Assembly (NCBI GenBank): GCA_022511425.1
Contig: JAFLRO010000004.1
Span: forward strand, 1-64,000
Source of the DNA: Acetatifactor sp.
GTDB taxonomy: Bacteria; Bacillota; Clostridia; Lachnospirales; Lachnospiraceae
Direction of reading: 5' to 3'
Length of the DNA stretch: 64,000 bases
Positions 40,924 through 50,754 of this stretch are shown one piece after another; the first letter of the stretch is position 1, and each line of letters starts with the position of its first letter. Made by a program: the position numbers and the translations under genes. Under the pieces are notes generated by a model, which saw only the letters and a program-made list of their open reading frames with translations, ran no database searches and was not told the origin of the DNA.

Positions 40924-41219
40924 AAGCGGAATTTATAAATGAAAATACAAAATGGCAGGATCTGACGGAAGGGTTACAGATTCACGAACCTGCCACATCA
41001 AAGCTATTTTTCACCGGAGAGTGGCGGACGCAGACGCCAGTATGGGTTCAGGAAAAATGCAACCAATGCTTGCTATGTGTGCCTTATTGTCCGGATAGCT
41101 GCATCCTTGTGAAGGAGAATAAAAGGCAGGAGTTTGACTACGATCACTGTAAAGGCTGTGGTATCTGCTCCAAAGCATGTCCCTTTGGCGCAATAGAGAT
41201 GGAGCAGCCCACGGAATAG
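40914..41219 (+). CDS. porD: 2-oxoacid:ferredoxin oxidoreductase delta subunit, 2x[4Fe-4S]
   Basis: CNQCLLCVPYCPDSCI...CKGCGICSKACPFGAI. Confidence 0.93.
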   Translation: MSVKAEFINENTKWQDLTEGLQIHEPATSKLFFTGEWRTQTPVWVQEKCNQCLLCVPYCPDSCILVKENKRQEFDYDHCKGCGICSKACPFGAIEMEQPTE

Positions 41220-41266
41220 CGGGAAAAGTGCATGGAAATATAATGTGAAATACGAAAGGAGTACAT

Positions 41267-42472
41267 ATGTCTACAAAAACAAGAATGTCCGGCAATGAGG
41301 CGGTGGCTCATGCCATAAAGCAGATAAATCCCGATGTAATGCCGGCTTTTCCTATAACACCATCCACAGAAATTCCTCAGTTTGTGGCTACCATGATTGC
41401 CAACGGGGAGATTGACACGGAGTTTATCCCCGTGGAGAGCGAACACAGCGCCATGAGCGCTGCCATGGGGGCTTCCGCAGCAGGCGCAAGGGCAATAACT
41501 GCAACATCTTCCTGCGGTATGGCGCTGATGTGGGAGGTGCTCTATGTGGCAGCCTCCAGCAGATTGCCCATTGTTATGGCTTTGGTGAACAGAGGCCTCA
41601 CCGGTCCCCTGAATATCAATGCGGAGCACTCTGACAGCATGGGAGCAAGGGATTCCGGATGGATTCAGATATATGCGGAGAACAATCAGGAGGTGTACGA
41701 TAACTTTCTCCAAGCTCACAGGATCGCGGAGCATAAGGACGTGCATCTGCCAGTAATGATCTGTCAGGATGGTTTTATTACCAGCCATGCAGTAGAGAAT
41801 ATCACGCTCTGGGACGATGAACCCATACGTAAATTTGTTGGAGAATATGAGCCGGAGCACTTTCTTTTGAAAGAAGATGAGTCCATGGCGGTGGGGCCCT
41901 ATGCATTATCACCTTACTGCATGGAAGCAAAGAAGGCTCAGGCAGAGGCCATGAAGAGAGCCAGAAAGGTGATTCTGGACGTGGCGAAGGAATTTGAGCA
42001 GGTTACAGGCCAGCATTACGGCTTTTTCGAGGGTTATCAGTTAGAGGATGCGAAGTATGCGGTGGTTGCAATCGGTTCTGTGTGCGGTACGACTAAGGAT
42101 GCGGTGGATGCGCTCAGGGCCAAAGGGGTTAAGGCAGGTTTTTTGAAAATCCGGGTATTTCGTCCTTTCCCAGCTGAGGAAATCGGCACTGCTTTGAAAC
42201 ATTGTACAGCTATCGCAATCATGGATCGCGCAGAAAGCTACAGTGCCCAGGGCGGTCCTCTGGGAGCTGAGGTGACAGCGGCGCTTTACAGAGCAAAAGC
42301 CACGGCAGAAACCGTAAATATCATGTACGGATTGTCCGGAAGAGATGTAAAAGTAGAAGATATGGAAGAGGTTTATATGACGCTGCAAAAGCTGGCTTCG
42401 GGTGAGGTTAGCTTCTCGGAGTATCCTTATCTGGGTTTGAGGGATGGAACAGAAGATGTTCTTAGTCGGTAG
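41267..42472 (+). CDS. porA: 2-oxoacid:ferredoxin oxidoreductase alpha subunit
   Basis: GNEAVAHAIKQINPDVMPAFPITPSTEIPQ, ESEHSAMSAAMGASAAGARA. Confidence 0.93.
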   Translation: MSTKTRMSGNEAVAHAIKQINPDVMPAFPITPSTEIPQFVATMIANGEIDTEFIPVESEHSAMSAAMGASAAGARAITATSSCGMALMWEVLYVAASSRLPIVMALVNRGLTGPLNINAEHSDSMGARDSGWIQIYAENNQEVYDNFLQAHRIAEHKDVHLPVMICQDGFITSHAVENITLWDDEPIRKFVGEYEPEHFLLKEDESMAVGPYALSPYCMEAKKAQAEAMKRARKVILDVAKEFEQVTGQHYGFFEGYQLEDAKYAVVAIGSVCGTTKDAVDALRAKGVKAGFLKIRVFRPFPAEEIGTALKHCTAIAIMDRAESYSAQGGPLGAEVTAALYRAKATAETVNIMYGLSGRDVKVEDMEEVYMTLQKLASGEVSFSEYPYLGLRDGTEDVLSR

Positions 42473-42506
42473 CATTTTCAAAGAGAAAGGCAGGTTCAAT
42501 AGACAT

Positions 42507-43448
42507 ATGGAACAACAGACATTTGACTTCAAGGAGATACAGGCGAGACCTGAGCGGTTGGCGCCGGGGCACAGAATGTGTGCTGGCTGCGGCGGAACCA
42601 TCGCGGTGAGAAATGTACTGAAAGCGCTTCACCCCGGGGATAGAGCTGTGGTGGGCAACGCTACAGGCTGTCTGGAGGTGTCCACTTTTATGTACCCTTA
42701 TACCGCTTATGAGGACAGCTATATTCACAGCGCTTTCGAGAACGCGGGGGCAACGCTTTCCGGTGTGGAGACGGCTTATAGGGTATTGAAGAAGAAGGGC
42801 AAGATTACTTCGGATTATAAATTCATAACTTTTGGCGGTGACGGCGGCACTTATGACATTGGACTTCAGTCTCTATCCGGCGCTATGGAGCGCGGTCATG
42901 ACATGGTCTATGTCTGCTATGACAACGGCGCCTATATGAATACCGGAACCCAGAGATCCTCCGCAACTCCCATGTATGCGGATACCACCACTACTCCCAG
43001 CGGAACCGTGTCCCAGGGCAAACCCCAGACCAGAAAGGATCTGGCGGGCATTCTGGCAGCTCACAATATCCCTTATGTGGGACAGACTACCTTCATTGGC
43101 AACATGAAGGATTTGTATGTGAAATCAGAGCGGGCTATTTACACTCCGGGCGCAGCATTTCTCAATGTTCTTGCGCCCTGCCCCAGAGGTTGGAAGTACG
43201 ATACACCGGACATCATCGAGATTTGCAAGCTAGCTGTGGAGACCTGCTATTGGCCTCTGTTTGAGGTCATTGACGGCAAGTGGATTTTAAACTACAAGCC
43301 CAAGAATAAACTTCCCCTGGAGGAGTTCCTGAAGAAGCAGGGTCGCTTCAAGCACCTGTTCAAGTCCGGCAACGAGTATCTGATTGAAGCCTTCCAACAG
43401 GAGGTCGACAGAAGGTGGGAAGAACTGCTTGTGCGGTGTGAGGGATAA
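42507..43448 (+). CDS. porB: 2-oxoacid:ferredoxin oxidoreductase beta subunit (TPP-binding)
   Basis: GHRMCAGCGGTIAVRNVLK, GDGGTYDIGLQSLSGAMERGHDMVYVCYDNGAYMNTGTQRSSATP. Confidence 0.93.
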   Translation: MEQQTFDFKEIQARPERLAPGHRMCAGCGGTIAVRNVLKALHPGDRAVVGNATGCLEVSTFMYPYTAYEDSYIHSAFENAGATLSGVETAYRVLKKKGKITSDYKFITFGGDGGTYDIGLQSLSGAMERGHDMVYVCYDNGAYMNTGTQRSSATPMYADTTTTPSGTVSQGKPQTRKDLAGILAAHNIPYVGQTTFIGNMKDLYVKSERAIYTPGAAFLNVLAPCPRGWKYDTPDIIEICKLAVETCYWPLFEVIDGKWILNYKPKNKLPLEEFLKKQGRFKHLFKSGNEYLIEAFQQEVDRRWEELLVRCEG

Positions 43449-43518
43449 GATTCCGAAATACTGTTTTTGACCAGAAATCCCGGAGAGTTTCAGACCACCG
43501 TGGAAAGAGAGAAAAGTA

Positions 43519-44973
43519 TTATAGAGTCCGTTCAGCAGGTTCTGTCACCTTTCGCCACTTCCCCGTCCTGTATTGGGAAAAGGAGATAGCCCAGTTGGTG
43601 AACCAGCCAATGGGAACGGAGTACCAGACCATGGCAATGCCAAGCCTTGGCGCCAGGGTCACGGATACAGTTACGCGGATGAACAGATTCACAAGGTTAG
43701 CGACAGTGAACATCTTCATATCACCCGCCCCCCGCAGCAGGCCGTCCACAGCCATTTTAAAACCGATTAGGCAGAAGAACCAGCCTATAAAGTAAAGATA
43801 TCCCAAGCTGGTCTTCACTGCCGTGGGAGTGCCCTCATCACCTAAGAAAAATAGAGTGATGGGCCGGGCAAAAAGCTCCAGGATCAGGCATATTATAACA
43901 GCACAGAAAATGACCATCTTGTTGGCCGCGCGATAGCCCTCTGACACGCGGTCTTCTTTGCAGGCACCGATGTTCTGGGCGGTGAAGGAGGATATGGCAT
44001 TGCCGATGGCAGCCATGGGCACGATGCAGATGGATTCCACCCGCATGGCAGCGGAGAAGCCCGCCAATGCCTGGGAGCCGAAACTATTTACAACGGATTG
44101 CACCAGCATCATGCCGATGGAAACAATGGACTGCTGGAGGATGGATGGCAGGGCAATCCGTGTCATGGAGAACAGCTCTTCCCGGGAGAAAAGTCCGGCG
44201 GATAACGGTGGGCTCTCCGGTACTGCTTTTTTTGATTCTGCCCACTCATGGATGAGGTCATGACTTTCTTTAAATTTTCTAAGGTTGGAGTGATCGGAGT
44301 CATAGCTTAAATGATGAAGTACTGTCAGAAACACACCAAAGGACAGCGCTGCAGAAATACCTTGAGCAATCAGCGTCGCCCAAGCCACTCCGGCCACACC
44401 CAGGCCTAAATACTTTACAAAGCAAAAATCTAGCAAAATATTGAACAGTGAGGAGAAAATCAGGAAGCACAGAGGAATCCTGGATTTTCCCAAGGCATTG
44501 AACATGGAGGACACAACATTATACATAAATAAAAAAGGCAGTCCCATAAAATAGATGCTGAGGTACTTGGAAGCCATATCCAGCACATCAGCCGGAGTGT
44601 TCAGCAGTATCATAATCTGCCTGCCCAATAAAAGTCCCAGGACAGCCAGTAGCAGGCTCACCACCAGGAAGGCGATGAAAGCCGTGTAGACCGCCAACCT
44701 CATCTTATTGTACTCTTTGGCTCCGAAATATCTGCTGACGATCACAGAGGCGCCAATGCCGCCGCCGATGGCTACACAGATAAAAATATTGGTCAGGGAG
44801 TAGGAAGCACCTACCGCAGCCAAAGCCTGCTCCCCAACCAGCCGTCCTACAATGGCGGAATCCGCCATCGTGTAAGTCTGTTGGAATAAATTGCCTATAA
44901 TCATAGGCAATGCAAATATGATCAGCGCGTTCAGCGGCTTCTTCTCAATCAAATAATCATTTCCGTTCGCCAT
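43519..44973 (-). CDS. MATE family efflux transporter
   Basis: Polytopic; LIIFALPMIIGNLFQQTYTMADSAIVGRLVGEQALAAVGAS. Confidence 0.92.
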   Translation of the reverse strand: MANGNDYLIEKKPLNALIIFALPMIIGNLFQQTYTMADSAIVGRLVGEQALAAVGASYSLTNIFICVAIGGGIGASVIVSRYFGAKEYNKMRLAVYTAFIAFLVVSLLLAVLGLLLGRQIMILLNTPADVLDMASKYLSIYFMGLPFLFMYNVVSSMFNALGKSRIPLCFLIFSSLFNILLDFCFVKYLGLGVAGVAWATLIAQGISAALSFGVFLTVLHHLSYDSDHSNLRKFKESHDLIHEWAESKKAVPESPPLSAGLFSREELFSMTRIALPSILQQSIVSIGMMLVQSVVNSFGSQALAGFSAAMRVESICIVPMAAIGNAISSFTAQNIGACKEDRVSEGYRAANKMVIFCAVIICLILELFARPITLFFLGDEGTPTAVKTSLGYLYFIGWFFCLIGFKMAVDGLLRGAGDMKMFTVANLVNLFIRVTVSVTLAPRLGIAMVWYSVPIGWFTNWAISFSQYRTGKWRKVTEPAERTL

Positions 44974-45045
44974 GAATCGATCCTCGAATATCTCACAAGC
45001 TCCACAGATAAAATTTGCCATTCGCTATTCCATTATATTATAATG

Positions 45046-45197
45046 AACGCAAAAGAAAAACAAGCGGCGCCGGAGGCGACATTTGTTTTTCATGCGTCAT
45101 TAACGAGCAAACGGCTGCGGAGCAGCCAAGAAAGCGCTGAAAGCGCGAGTTTGCGAGTATAATTCAAAACGCAAAAGAAAAACAAGCGGCGCCGGAG
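45046..45197. repeat. 30-bp perfect direct repeat (AACGCAAAAGAAAAACAAGCGGCGCCGGAG) at 45046-45075 and 45168-45197
   Basis: Exact repeat upstream of truA, with hairpin-prone sequence between the copies. Confidence 0.85.
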
Positions 45198-45238
45198 ATA
45201 AAAGAAAAACGGCATCGTCAGAGGAGAATAATACATTT

Positions 45239-45976
45239 ATGAAAAATTACAAGCTGCTCATAGAATATGATGGTACTCGGTATTATGGCTGGCAGCGCCA
45301 GCCGGATCAGAACACGATACAGGGCAAGCTGGAATCGGTGCTTTCTGTGATGTGCGGGAAGGATGTGGAGGTCATCGGCGCAGGCCGCACCGACGGGGGT
45401 GTTCATGCCAGAGGCATGGTTGCAAATGTTAATCTGGAGACAGAGCTGCCCTGTGAGCAGATCCGGGATTATCTGAACCGCTATCTGCCTGACGATATCG
45501 CCGTGCTGGAGATCCGGGAGGCTTCCCCCAGGTTTCATGCCCGCTACAATGCTATTGGCAAGACCTACTGTTATACCTGCTATGATGGCGAAGTGAAGCC
45601 GGTATTTGACCGAAAATACTACACCCGCCTGGAGGAAAAGCCGGATCTGGATCGGATGCGTCAGGCTGCTGAGATTCTTAAGGGAGAGCATGATTTCCGG
45701 AATTTCTGTGTGAATCCCCGGATGAAAAAGTCCACTGTCCGCAAGGTGGATCGAATTGAGATTGTCAGAGAGGGCGGTTATCTGCGTTTTACTTTCCACG
45801 GCACAGGTTTTCTCCAGAATATGGTGCGTATCATGGTAGGAACCCTGTTGGAAGTTGGCTGCAGCCGAATGAGTCTGGAACAGGTTCGACTAGCACTGGA
45901 GGCGGAGGAGAGGCAGAAAGCTGGCCCCACTGCACCTGCTCAGGGTCTTTGCCTGATGAGTGTTGACTACGACTGA
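45239..45976 (+). CDS. truA: tRNA pseudouridine(38-40) synthase TruA
   Basis: IEYDGTRYYGWQRQPDQNTIQGKLE, GAGRTDGGVHARGMVAN, NMVRIMVGTLLEVG. Confidence 0.96.
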   Translation: MKNYKLLIEYDGTRYYGWQRQPDQNTIQGKLESVLSVMCGKDVEVIGAGRTDGGVHARGMVANVNLETELPCEQIRDYLNRYLPDDIAVLEIREASPRFHARYNAIGKTYCYTCYDGEVKPVFDRKYYTRLEEKPDLDRMRQAAEILKGEHDFRNFCVNPRMKKSTVRKVDRIEIVREGGYLRFTFHGTGFLQNMVRIMVGTLLEVGCSRMSLEQVRLALEAEERQKAGPTAPAQGLCLMSVDYD

Positions 45977-46096
45977 GATGCGAATTTATTGGTAGTTATT
46001 TCATAGATTTAGTTTGTGGGAAACAATAATACAAAAATTACGAGAAAACTGTTGATAACGTGTACTGTGTTATGTAAGATAGTAGGTAGAGAATGA

Positions 46097-47662
46097 TTGT
46101 ATTTTTTGAGAAAGGCGGATCCTATCTTGCAGTTCAGTAGATCAAAATTAAAAGAAAAACTGAATGAAACTTTAAAAGCAGTATTTCCCATTCTTGCCAT
46201 CGTGTTATTGCTGTGTTTTACCATCGCCCCTATTTCGCCCAGCATACTGATGACCTTCCTGATTGGTGCAGTGCTGCTGATCGTGGGAATGCTGCTTTTT
46301 TCCTTTGGCGTGGATCTGTCTATGACCCAGATGGGTGAAAGAGTGGGAACTACCATGACAAAGACGAAAAATGCCTTTCTTATGGCAATTATCAGCTTTA
46401 TTATGGGGTTGATCATCACTATATCTGAGCCCGATCTGCAAGTGCTGGCTCAGCAGGTGCCTTCCATTCCCAACATAGTCATCATACTGGCAGTTGCTGC
46501 GGGAGTGGGAGTATTTCTTGTGATTGCACTGCTTCGTATGCTGTTTGGGATTGCCCTGTCTTACATGCTCATCGCATTCTATATACTGGTCTTTGCTCTT
46601 ACATTGCTCGTACCGGGAGATTTTCTGGCAGTGGCCTTCGATTCCGGCGGTGTGACCACCGGTCCCATGACAGTTCCCTTTATCATGGCGTTGGGTATTG
46701 GTATTTCTGCCATTCGAAGTGATAAACGTGCGGCGGATGACAGTTTCGGACTGGTTTCCCTGTGTTCTGTTGGCCCTATTTTAGCAGTGCTGGTTCTGGG
46801 GATGATTTATCATCCGGATCAGACGGAGAATGTATCTGAGAGCATTCCGGTTATTGACAATACGGTGGAATTGGGACGTCTGTTTGTGACAGAGCTTCCC
46901 ACTTACATAAAGGAGATGGCTGTCTCGCTGTTTCCCATTGTGTTGTTCTTTGGCCTTTTTCAGTTGATTTCCAGAGATATGAAGAAAAAAGCTTTGATAA
47001 AGATTTTAATCGGTCTTGCTTATACCTATGTGGGGCTGGTGCTGTTTTTGACAGGCGTAAACGTAGGTTTTATGCCGGCAGGAAACTATCTGGGTCAGAC
47101 GATAGCGGGACTTCCCTATTCCTGGATCATCATTCCCATCGGTATGGTCATCGGTTACTTTATCGTGCTGGCGGAGCCGGCAGTGTTTGTGTTGACCAGG
47201 CAAGTGGAGGAGATGACATCCGGAGCTATTTCGGCACATGCCATGGGTCTGAGCTTGTCCATCGGCGTTGCCTTTTCCATCGGAATTGCCATGCTGCGAG
47301 TATTGACGGGTATTTCTATCATGTGGTTCATTGTGCCGGGCTATGCGGTGGCATTAATCCTAAGCTTCTTCGTACCGAAAATATTTACTGCCATTGCCTT
47401 TGACTCCGGCGGCGTGGCTTCCGGTCCCATGACTGCGACTTTCCTTCTGCCCTTTGCTATGGGTGCTTGTCAGGTGGCAGGTGGGAATATTATCACGGAT
47501 GCATTTGGTGTAGTGGCTATGGTGGCCATGACGCCTCTGATCACCATTCAGATCATGGGCTTGGTATTTAGAATGAAAGAGAATAGCCTGCATAAAGGCG
47601 TTCTCAAGAAGAAATTCGTTTCATTGGATGCTTACGGTGATATGGAAATTATCGAATTGTAG
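46097..47662 (+). CDS. DUF1538 family polytopic membrane protein
   Basis: Two internally repeated motifs AFDSGGVTTGPMTVPFIMALG and AFDSGGVASGPMTATFLLPF; about 12 TM helices. Confidence 0.88.
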   Translation: MYFLRKADPILQFSRSKLKEKLNETLKAVFPILAIVLLLCFTIAPISPSILMTFLIGAVLLIVGMLLFSFGVDLSMTQMGERVGTTMTKTKNAFLMAIISFIMGLIITISEPDLQVLAQQVPSIPNIVIILAVAAGVGVFLVIALLRMLFGIALSYMLIAFYILVFALTLLVPGDFLAVAFDSGGVTTGPMTVPFIMALGIGISAIRSDKRAADDSFGLVSLCSVGPILAVLVLGMIYHPDQTENVSESIPVIDNTVELGRLFVTELPTYIKEMAVSLFPIVLFFGLFQLISRDMKKKALIKILIGLAYTYVGLVLFLTGVNVGFMPAGNYLGQTIAGLPYSWIIIPIGMVIGYFIVLAEPAVFVLTRQVEEMTSGAISAHAMGLSLSIGVAFSIGIAMLRVLTGISIMWFIVPGYAVALILSFFVPKIFTAIAFDSGGVASGPMTATFLLPFAMGACQVAGGNIITDAFGVVAMVAMTPLITIQIMGLVFRMKENSLHKGVLKKKFVSLDAYGDMEIIEL

Positions 47663-47704
47663 AGTATAAAATGAGTTATATAAAACACAAAGCAGGGTGG
47701 ATAT

Positions 47705-48382
47705 ATGGGAAAATTATACTTGACGACCACCATCGTTGACAGGAAAAACGGATCCAAATATGCAAAGCTGTACAAGGACAACGGTCTGGCAGTCACTTTT
47801 ATGACACTGGGTGCAGGTACAGCGAGCAGTGATGTGTTGGACTATCTGGGACTGGAGTCCACGGAGAAAACAGTGATTTTTACTGTGCAGGAAGAAGAGG
47901 GCTGGCTTGCACTGAAAAAGGAGCTGCGCCAGAAGCTGCAGATAGACGCACCCGGAGGGGGCATTGCCTTTACGGTTCCCTTGAGCAGTATCGGAGGAAA
48001 GAAGGCGTTACAGTTTTTGCTGACCAGGGATGATTATCAGAAAGAGGAGGAATCTGTCTTGAAGGATACAACTCATGATTTACTCATAGTCATTGCGAAC
48101 AGGGGATATATCGATCTTGTGATGGATGCTGCAAGGGGAGCCGGAGCTTATGGCGGTACGGTGCTGCAGGCCAAGGGAACCGGTATGGAACATGCGGAGA
48201 AGTTTATGGGTGTGTCCCTGGCGGCAGAGAAAGAGATGATTTTTATTGTGACCAAGACGGAGCAGAAGAACAGCATCATGAAGGCCGTCATGGAACAAGC
48301 CGGTACCGACAGTGAGGCAAAGGCCGTCGTATTCTCCCTGCCGGTGACAGACACTGCAGGTCTGCGGCTGATTGAGGATTAG
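47705..48382 (+). CDS. Tandem P-II-like regulatory protein
   Basis: 225 aa with two PII-like units: LTTTIVDRKNGSKYAKLYKDNGLAVTFMTLGAGTAS... and LLIVIANRGYIDLVMDAARGAGAYGGTVLQAKGTG.... Confidence 0.85.
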   Translation: MGKLYLTTTIVDRKNGSKYAKLYKDNGLAVTFMTLGAGTASSDVLDYLGLESTEKTVIFTVQEEEGWLALKKELRQKLQIDAPGGGIAFTVPLSSIGGKKALQFLLTRDDYQKEEESVLKDTTHDLLIVIANRGYIDLVMDAARGAGAYGGTVLQAKGTGMEHAEKFMGVSLAAEKEMIFIVTKTEQKNSIMKAVMEQAGTDSEAKAVVFSLPVTDTAGLRLIED

Positions 48383-48453
48383 CACATTGATTACGGCATT
48401 AAGCTCTTTGAGTTGAATTGAAAAGTTATTTTACTGCTGCAAGGAGGAAACTG

Positions 48454-48933
48454 ATGAACGAATACAAAGTTACATGGAAACTGTACAAGTCCTGGGCGAC
48501 GGAAAATATGCTAAAGGGCCCAAGGCTCGTGATGATGATTATATGGTGTGTATTTGCGTTAGCGTGTTTGGCCATGGTGTATGTTTCTTGGCCTAAATTG
48601 CATTTGTTTTACTTAGCGTTGGCACTTTTTTGCATATACCGTGCATTCTTTCATAATTTTGTGGTTTCCAAGGCACAATACCGACGCATGGCTCAGGCTT
48701 ATGGAACGCAGGACTGGGTGCGCAGAATCACTTTTGAGGAGGACGGAATCAGTCTGACCGAGGGCAATTTTTCCTATAAGTATGCTTATACAGAAATAAA
48801 GGAAATCCGTGAAAAGGGAAATAAAATCTGGCTCTTTGCAGCCAACAAGACAGTTTTGCGGCTGTACAGAGATGCCTTTGTGGAGGGAACTGATTGGGAG
48901 AAGTGCAAAGCCATATTAGATGAGATGATATGA
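48454..48933 (+). CDS. YcxB-like membrane protein
   Basis: Two TM helices, then ITFEEDGISLTEGNFSYKYAYTEIKEIREKGNKIWLFAANKTVLRL. Confidence 0.75.
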   Translation: MNEYKVTWKLYKSWATENMLKGPRLVMMIIWCVFALACLAMVYVSWPKLHLFYLALALFCIYRAFFHNFVVSKAQYRRMAQAYGTQDWVRRITFEEDGISLTEGNFSYKYAYTEIKEIREKGNKIWLFAANKTVLRLYRDAFVEGTDWEKCKAILDEMI

Positions 48934-48944
48934 CTTGTCATCCA

Positions 48945-49265
48945 TTTTTTAAAGGTCTCCCCGATCTTCTGGGAATTTTCCGCATTTTCTTCCACCTGCT
49001 TCTGGTACTCTTCCGGGATTAATATCATCATGTTCCCATATCCCAGTTTGTTCAGTTCCTTCTGCAATGCAGAATCTGCGCTTATGGTTCTGAATCCGGT
49101 GATATTTGTTTTATTTAAGTCGTTTAAAGACAATATTCCCAGCGCGTTGGATAGGACGTTGGAAAAAGGGAGATATCCCATTGGCGTCATGTTGTTATAA
49201 AGTCCAAGTGACGACATGTTCATCAGGTAAGTGCTCAGATTTCCTATTGTCGATTCATAACTCAT
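48945..49265 (-). pseudogene. Hypothetical protein remnant lacking its natural 3' end
   Basis: MSYESTIGNLSTYLMNMSSLGLYNNM...EEYQKQVEENAENSQKIGETFKKWMTS, then reads antisense through YcxB with no own stop. The start overlaps (ATGA) another partial minus-strand frame ending TVMMQNQRMPENEL*. Confidence 0.4.
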
Positions 49266-49584
49266 TTTCAGGCATCCTCTGATTTTGCATCATTACAGTC
49301 AGGGTGAACATTTTATCCACAGCTGACCATTCCACTGCACCGTAGTATTTTTCAACAGTACTTTTGGCAAGCTCGGCATCCGACAGAATACTTGTATGCA
49401 CTTGACTCTGCCCTTTGCGGACATTATAGCAGATGTGATTGTGTTTGTGGGGGAAATGGAACGAAACCTTTTTGAAATGGAATGAAAACTTTTTATGTTG
49501 AGTCGATGTAAGTTATATGGAAGTCAAAGATTAAATATGGTACACTTTATTAGGTTTCCCGATTAAAACCACGGACTGCAACTG

Positions 49585-49627
49585 CCGGTTGACATATTTC
49601 CAAGCGCGCTTGGTAGTTGTCAACCGG
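49585..49627. promoter_or_regulatory. Nested palindrome CCGGTTGACA-N5-CCAAGCGCGCTTGG-N4-TGTCAACCGG
   Basis: Perfect 10-bp outer inverted repeat around a perfect 14-bp palindrome, upstream of the XRE gene; no T run. Confidence 0.6.
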
Positions 49628-49743
49628 GGATTTTGCTATGCTTTCTCATGTGCGGCGGGTCTGCTCAGAAGAATGCCAAATCACTGGTACAATGCCCGCT
49701 GCCACAATAAAAGCAGTGTATACGGTGAGACAGGAGGAACAGT

Positions 49744-50754
49744 ATGATATTGTCTGAAAAAATCATGGAACTTAGAAAGAAGAAAGGATGGTCACAGGAG
49801 GAACTGGCGGAGAAGCTGGATATTTCACGGCAGTCGGTAAGCAAGTGGGAGAGCGGTGCTTCCATCCCCGACATTGACAGGATTCTGGCCCTCAGCAGGC
49901 TCTTTGAGGTCAGCACCGACTATCTGTTAAAAGATGAGCTACAGCTGGATGTTGCTTCAAGCGTGGAACCATCGGAAGATAATCAGGAGCAGACCACACG
50001 CAGCATATCCATGGAAGAGGCTAACCGCTTCATGGAACTTAAGCGAAAGCTTTCCTGGCGAATAGCAGCGGCAATTTCCCTGTTTATACTGAGCCCCGTG
50101 CCGATTCTTCTTTTTGACGTTTGGTCGGTGGAGGAACCTTTCGGCATTAACGGGGATGTGGCAGGAAGTGTGGGACCTGCCATAATGCTTATGTTAGTGG
50201 CTGTGGGTGTTGTAGTGTTGATTCTGTGCGGAATGCAATTGTCAAAATATGATTATTTGGAAAAGGAACGCATTCGCTTGGAATACGGTGTGGCGGGAAT
50301 CACAGAGAAGAAAAAGGAAGAATTCGCACCGGTTTTACGGGGGAGTGTGGCATGCGGAGTAGCGCTTTGTATACTGGGAGTGGTACCGATACTGATGACA
50401 GGAGCTTATAAAGAATCAGTTGTTGCGAATCAGTACGGGGTTATTTTGTTATTATGTATGGTTGCAGCGGCAGTTTTTCTATTTGTGCGCTCCGGAATAA
50501 TAAACGATAGCTTTGACAAGCTGCTCCAACGGGAGGATTACACCCGGGAGAACAAGGAGTTTAACAGGAAAGCCTCACCCTTTGCGTGTGCCTACTGGTG
50601 CATTGTCACAGCCATCTTTTTGGGAATCGGCTTTCTTACTGAAGACTCGGAGGGATGGGGTTACGCATGGGTGGTCTGGCCTATAGGAGGAATTCTGTTT
50701 GGTGCGCTGATGTCTGTTATGAGAGGCATTCACCGGATGAAGGAAAAAGAATGA
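49744..50754 (+). CDS. XRE-family HTH regulator with C-terminal TM domain
   Basis: [43 protein letters not shown] plus TM helices. Confidence 0.92.
   Translation: MILSEKIMELRKKKGWSQEELAEKLDISRQSVSKWESGASIPDIDRILALSRLFEVSTDYLLKDELQLDVASSVEPSEDNQEQTTRSISMEEANRFMELKRKLSWRIAAAISLFILSPVPILLFDVWSVEEPFGINGDVAGSVGPAIMLMLVAVGVVVLILCGMQLSKYDYLEKERIRLEYGVAGITEKKKEEFAPVLRGSVACGVALCILGVVPILMTGAYKESVVANQYGVILLLCMVAAAVFLFVRSGIINDSFDKLLQREDYTRENKEFNRKASPFACAYWCIVTAIFLGIGFLTEDSEGWGYAWVVWPIGGILFGALMSVMRGIHRMKEKE

Noticed and set aside
41144-41860. 238-aa minus-strand ORF
   Set aside because: Antisense to porD/porA with no RBS or recognisable domain.
46097-46140. Annotated start of the DUF1538 gene at 46097
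   Set aside because: The start is a TTG without a strong RBS; the gene is kept but the exact start is uncertain.
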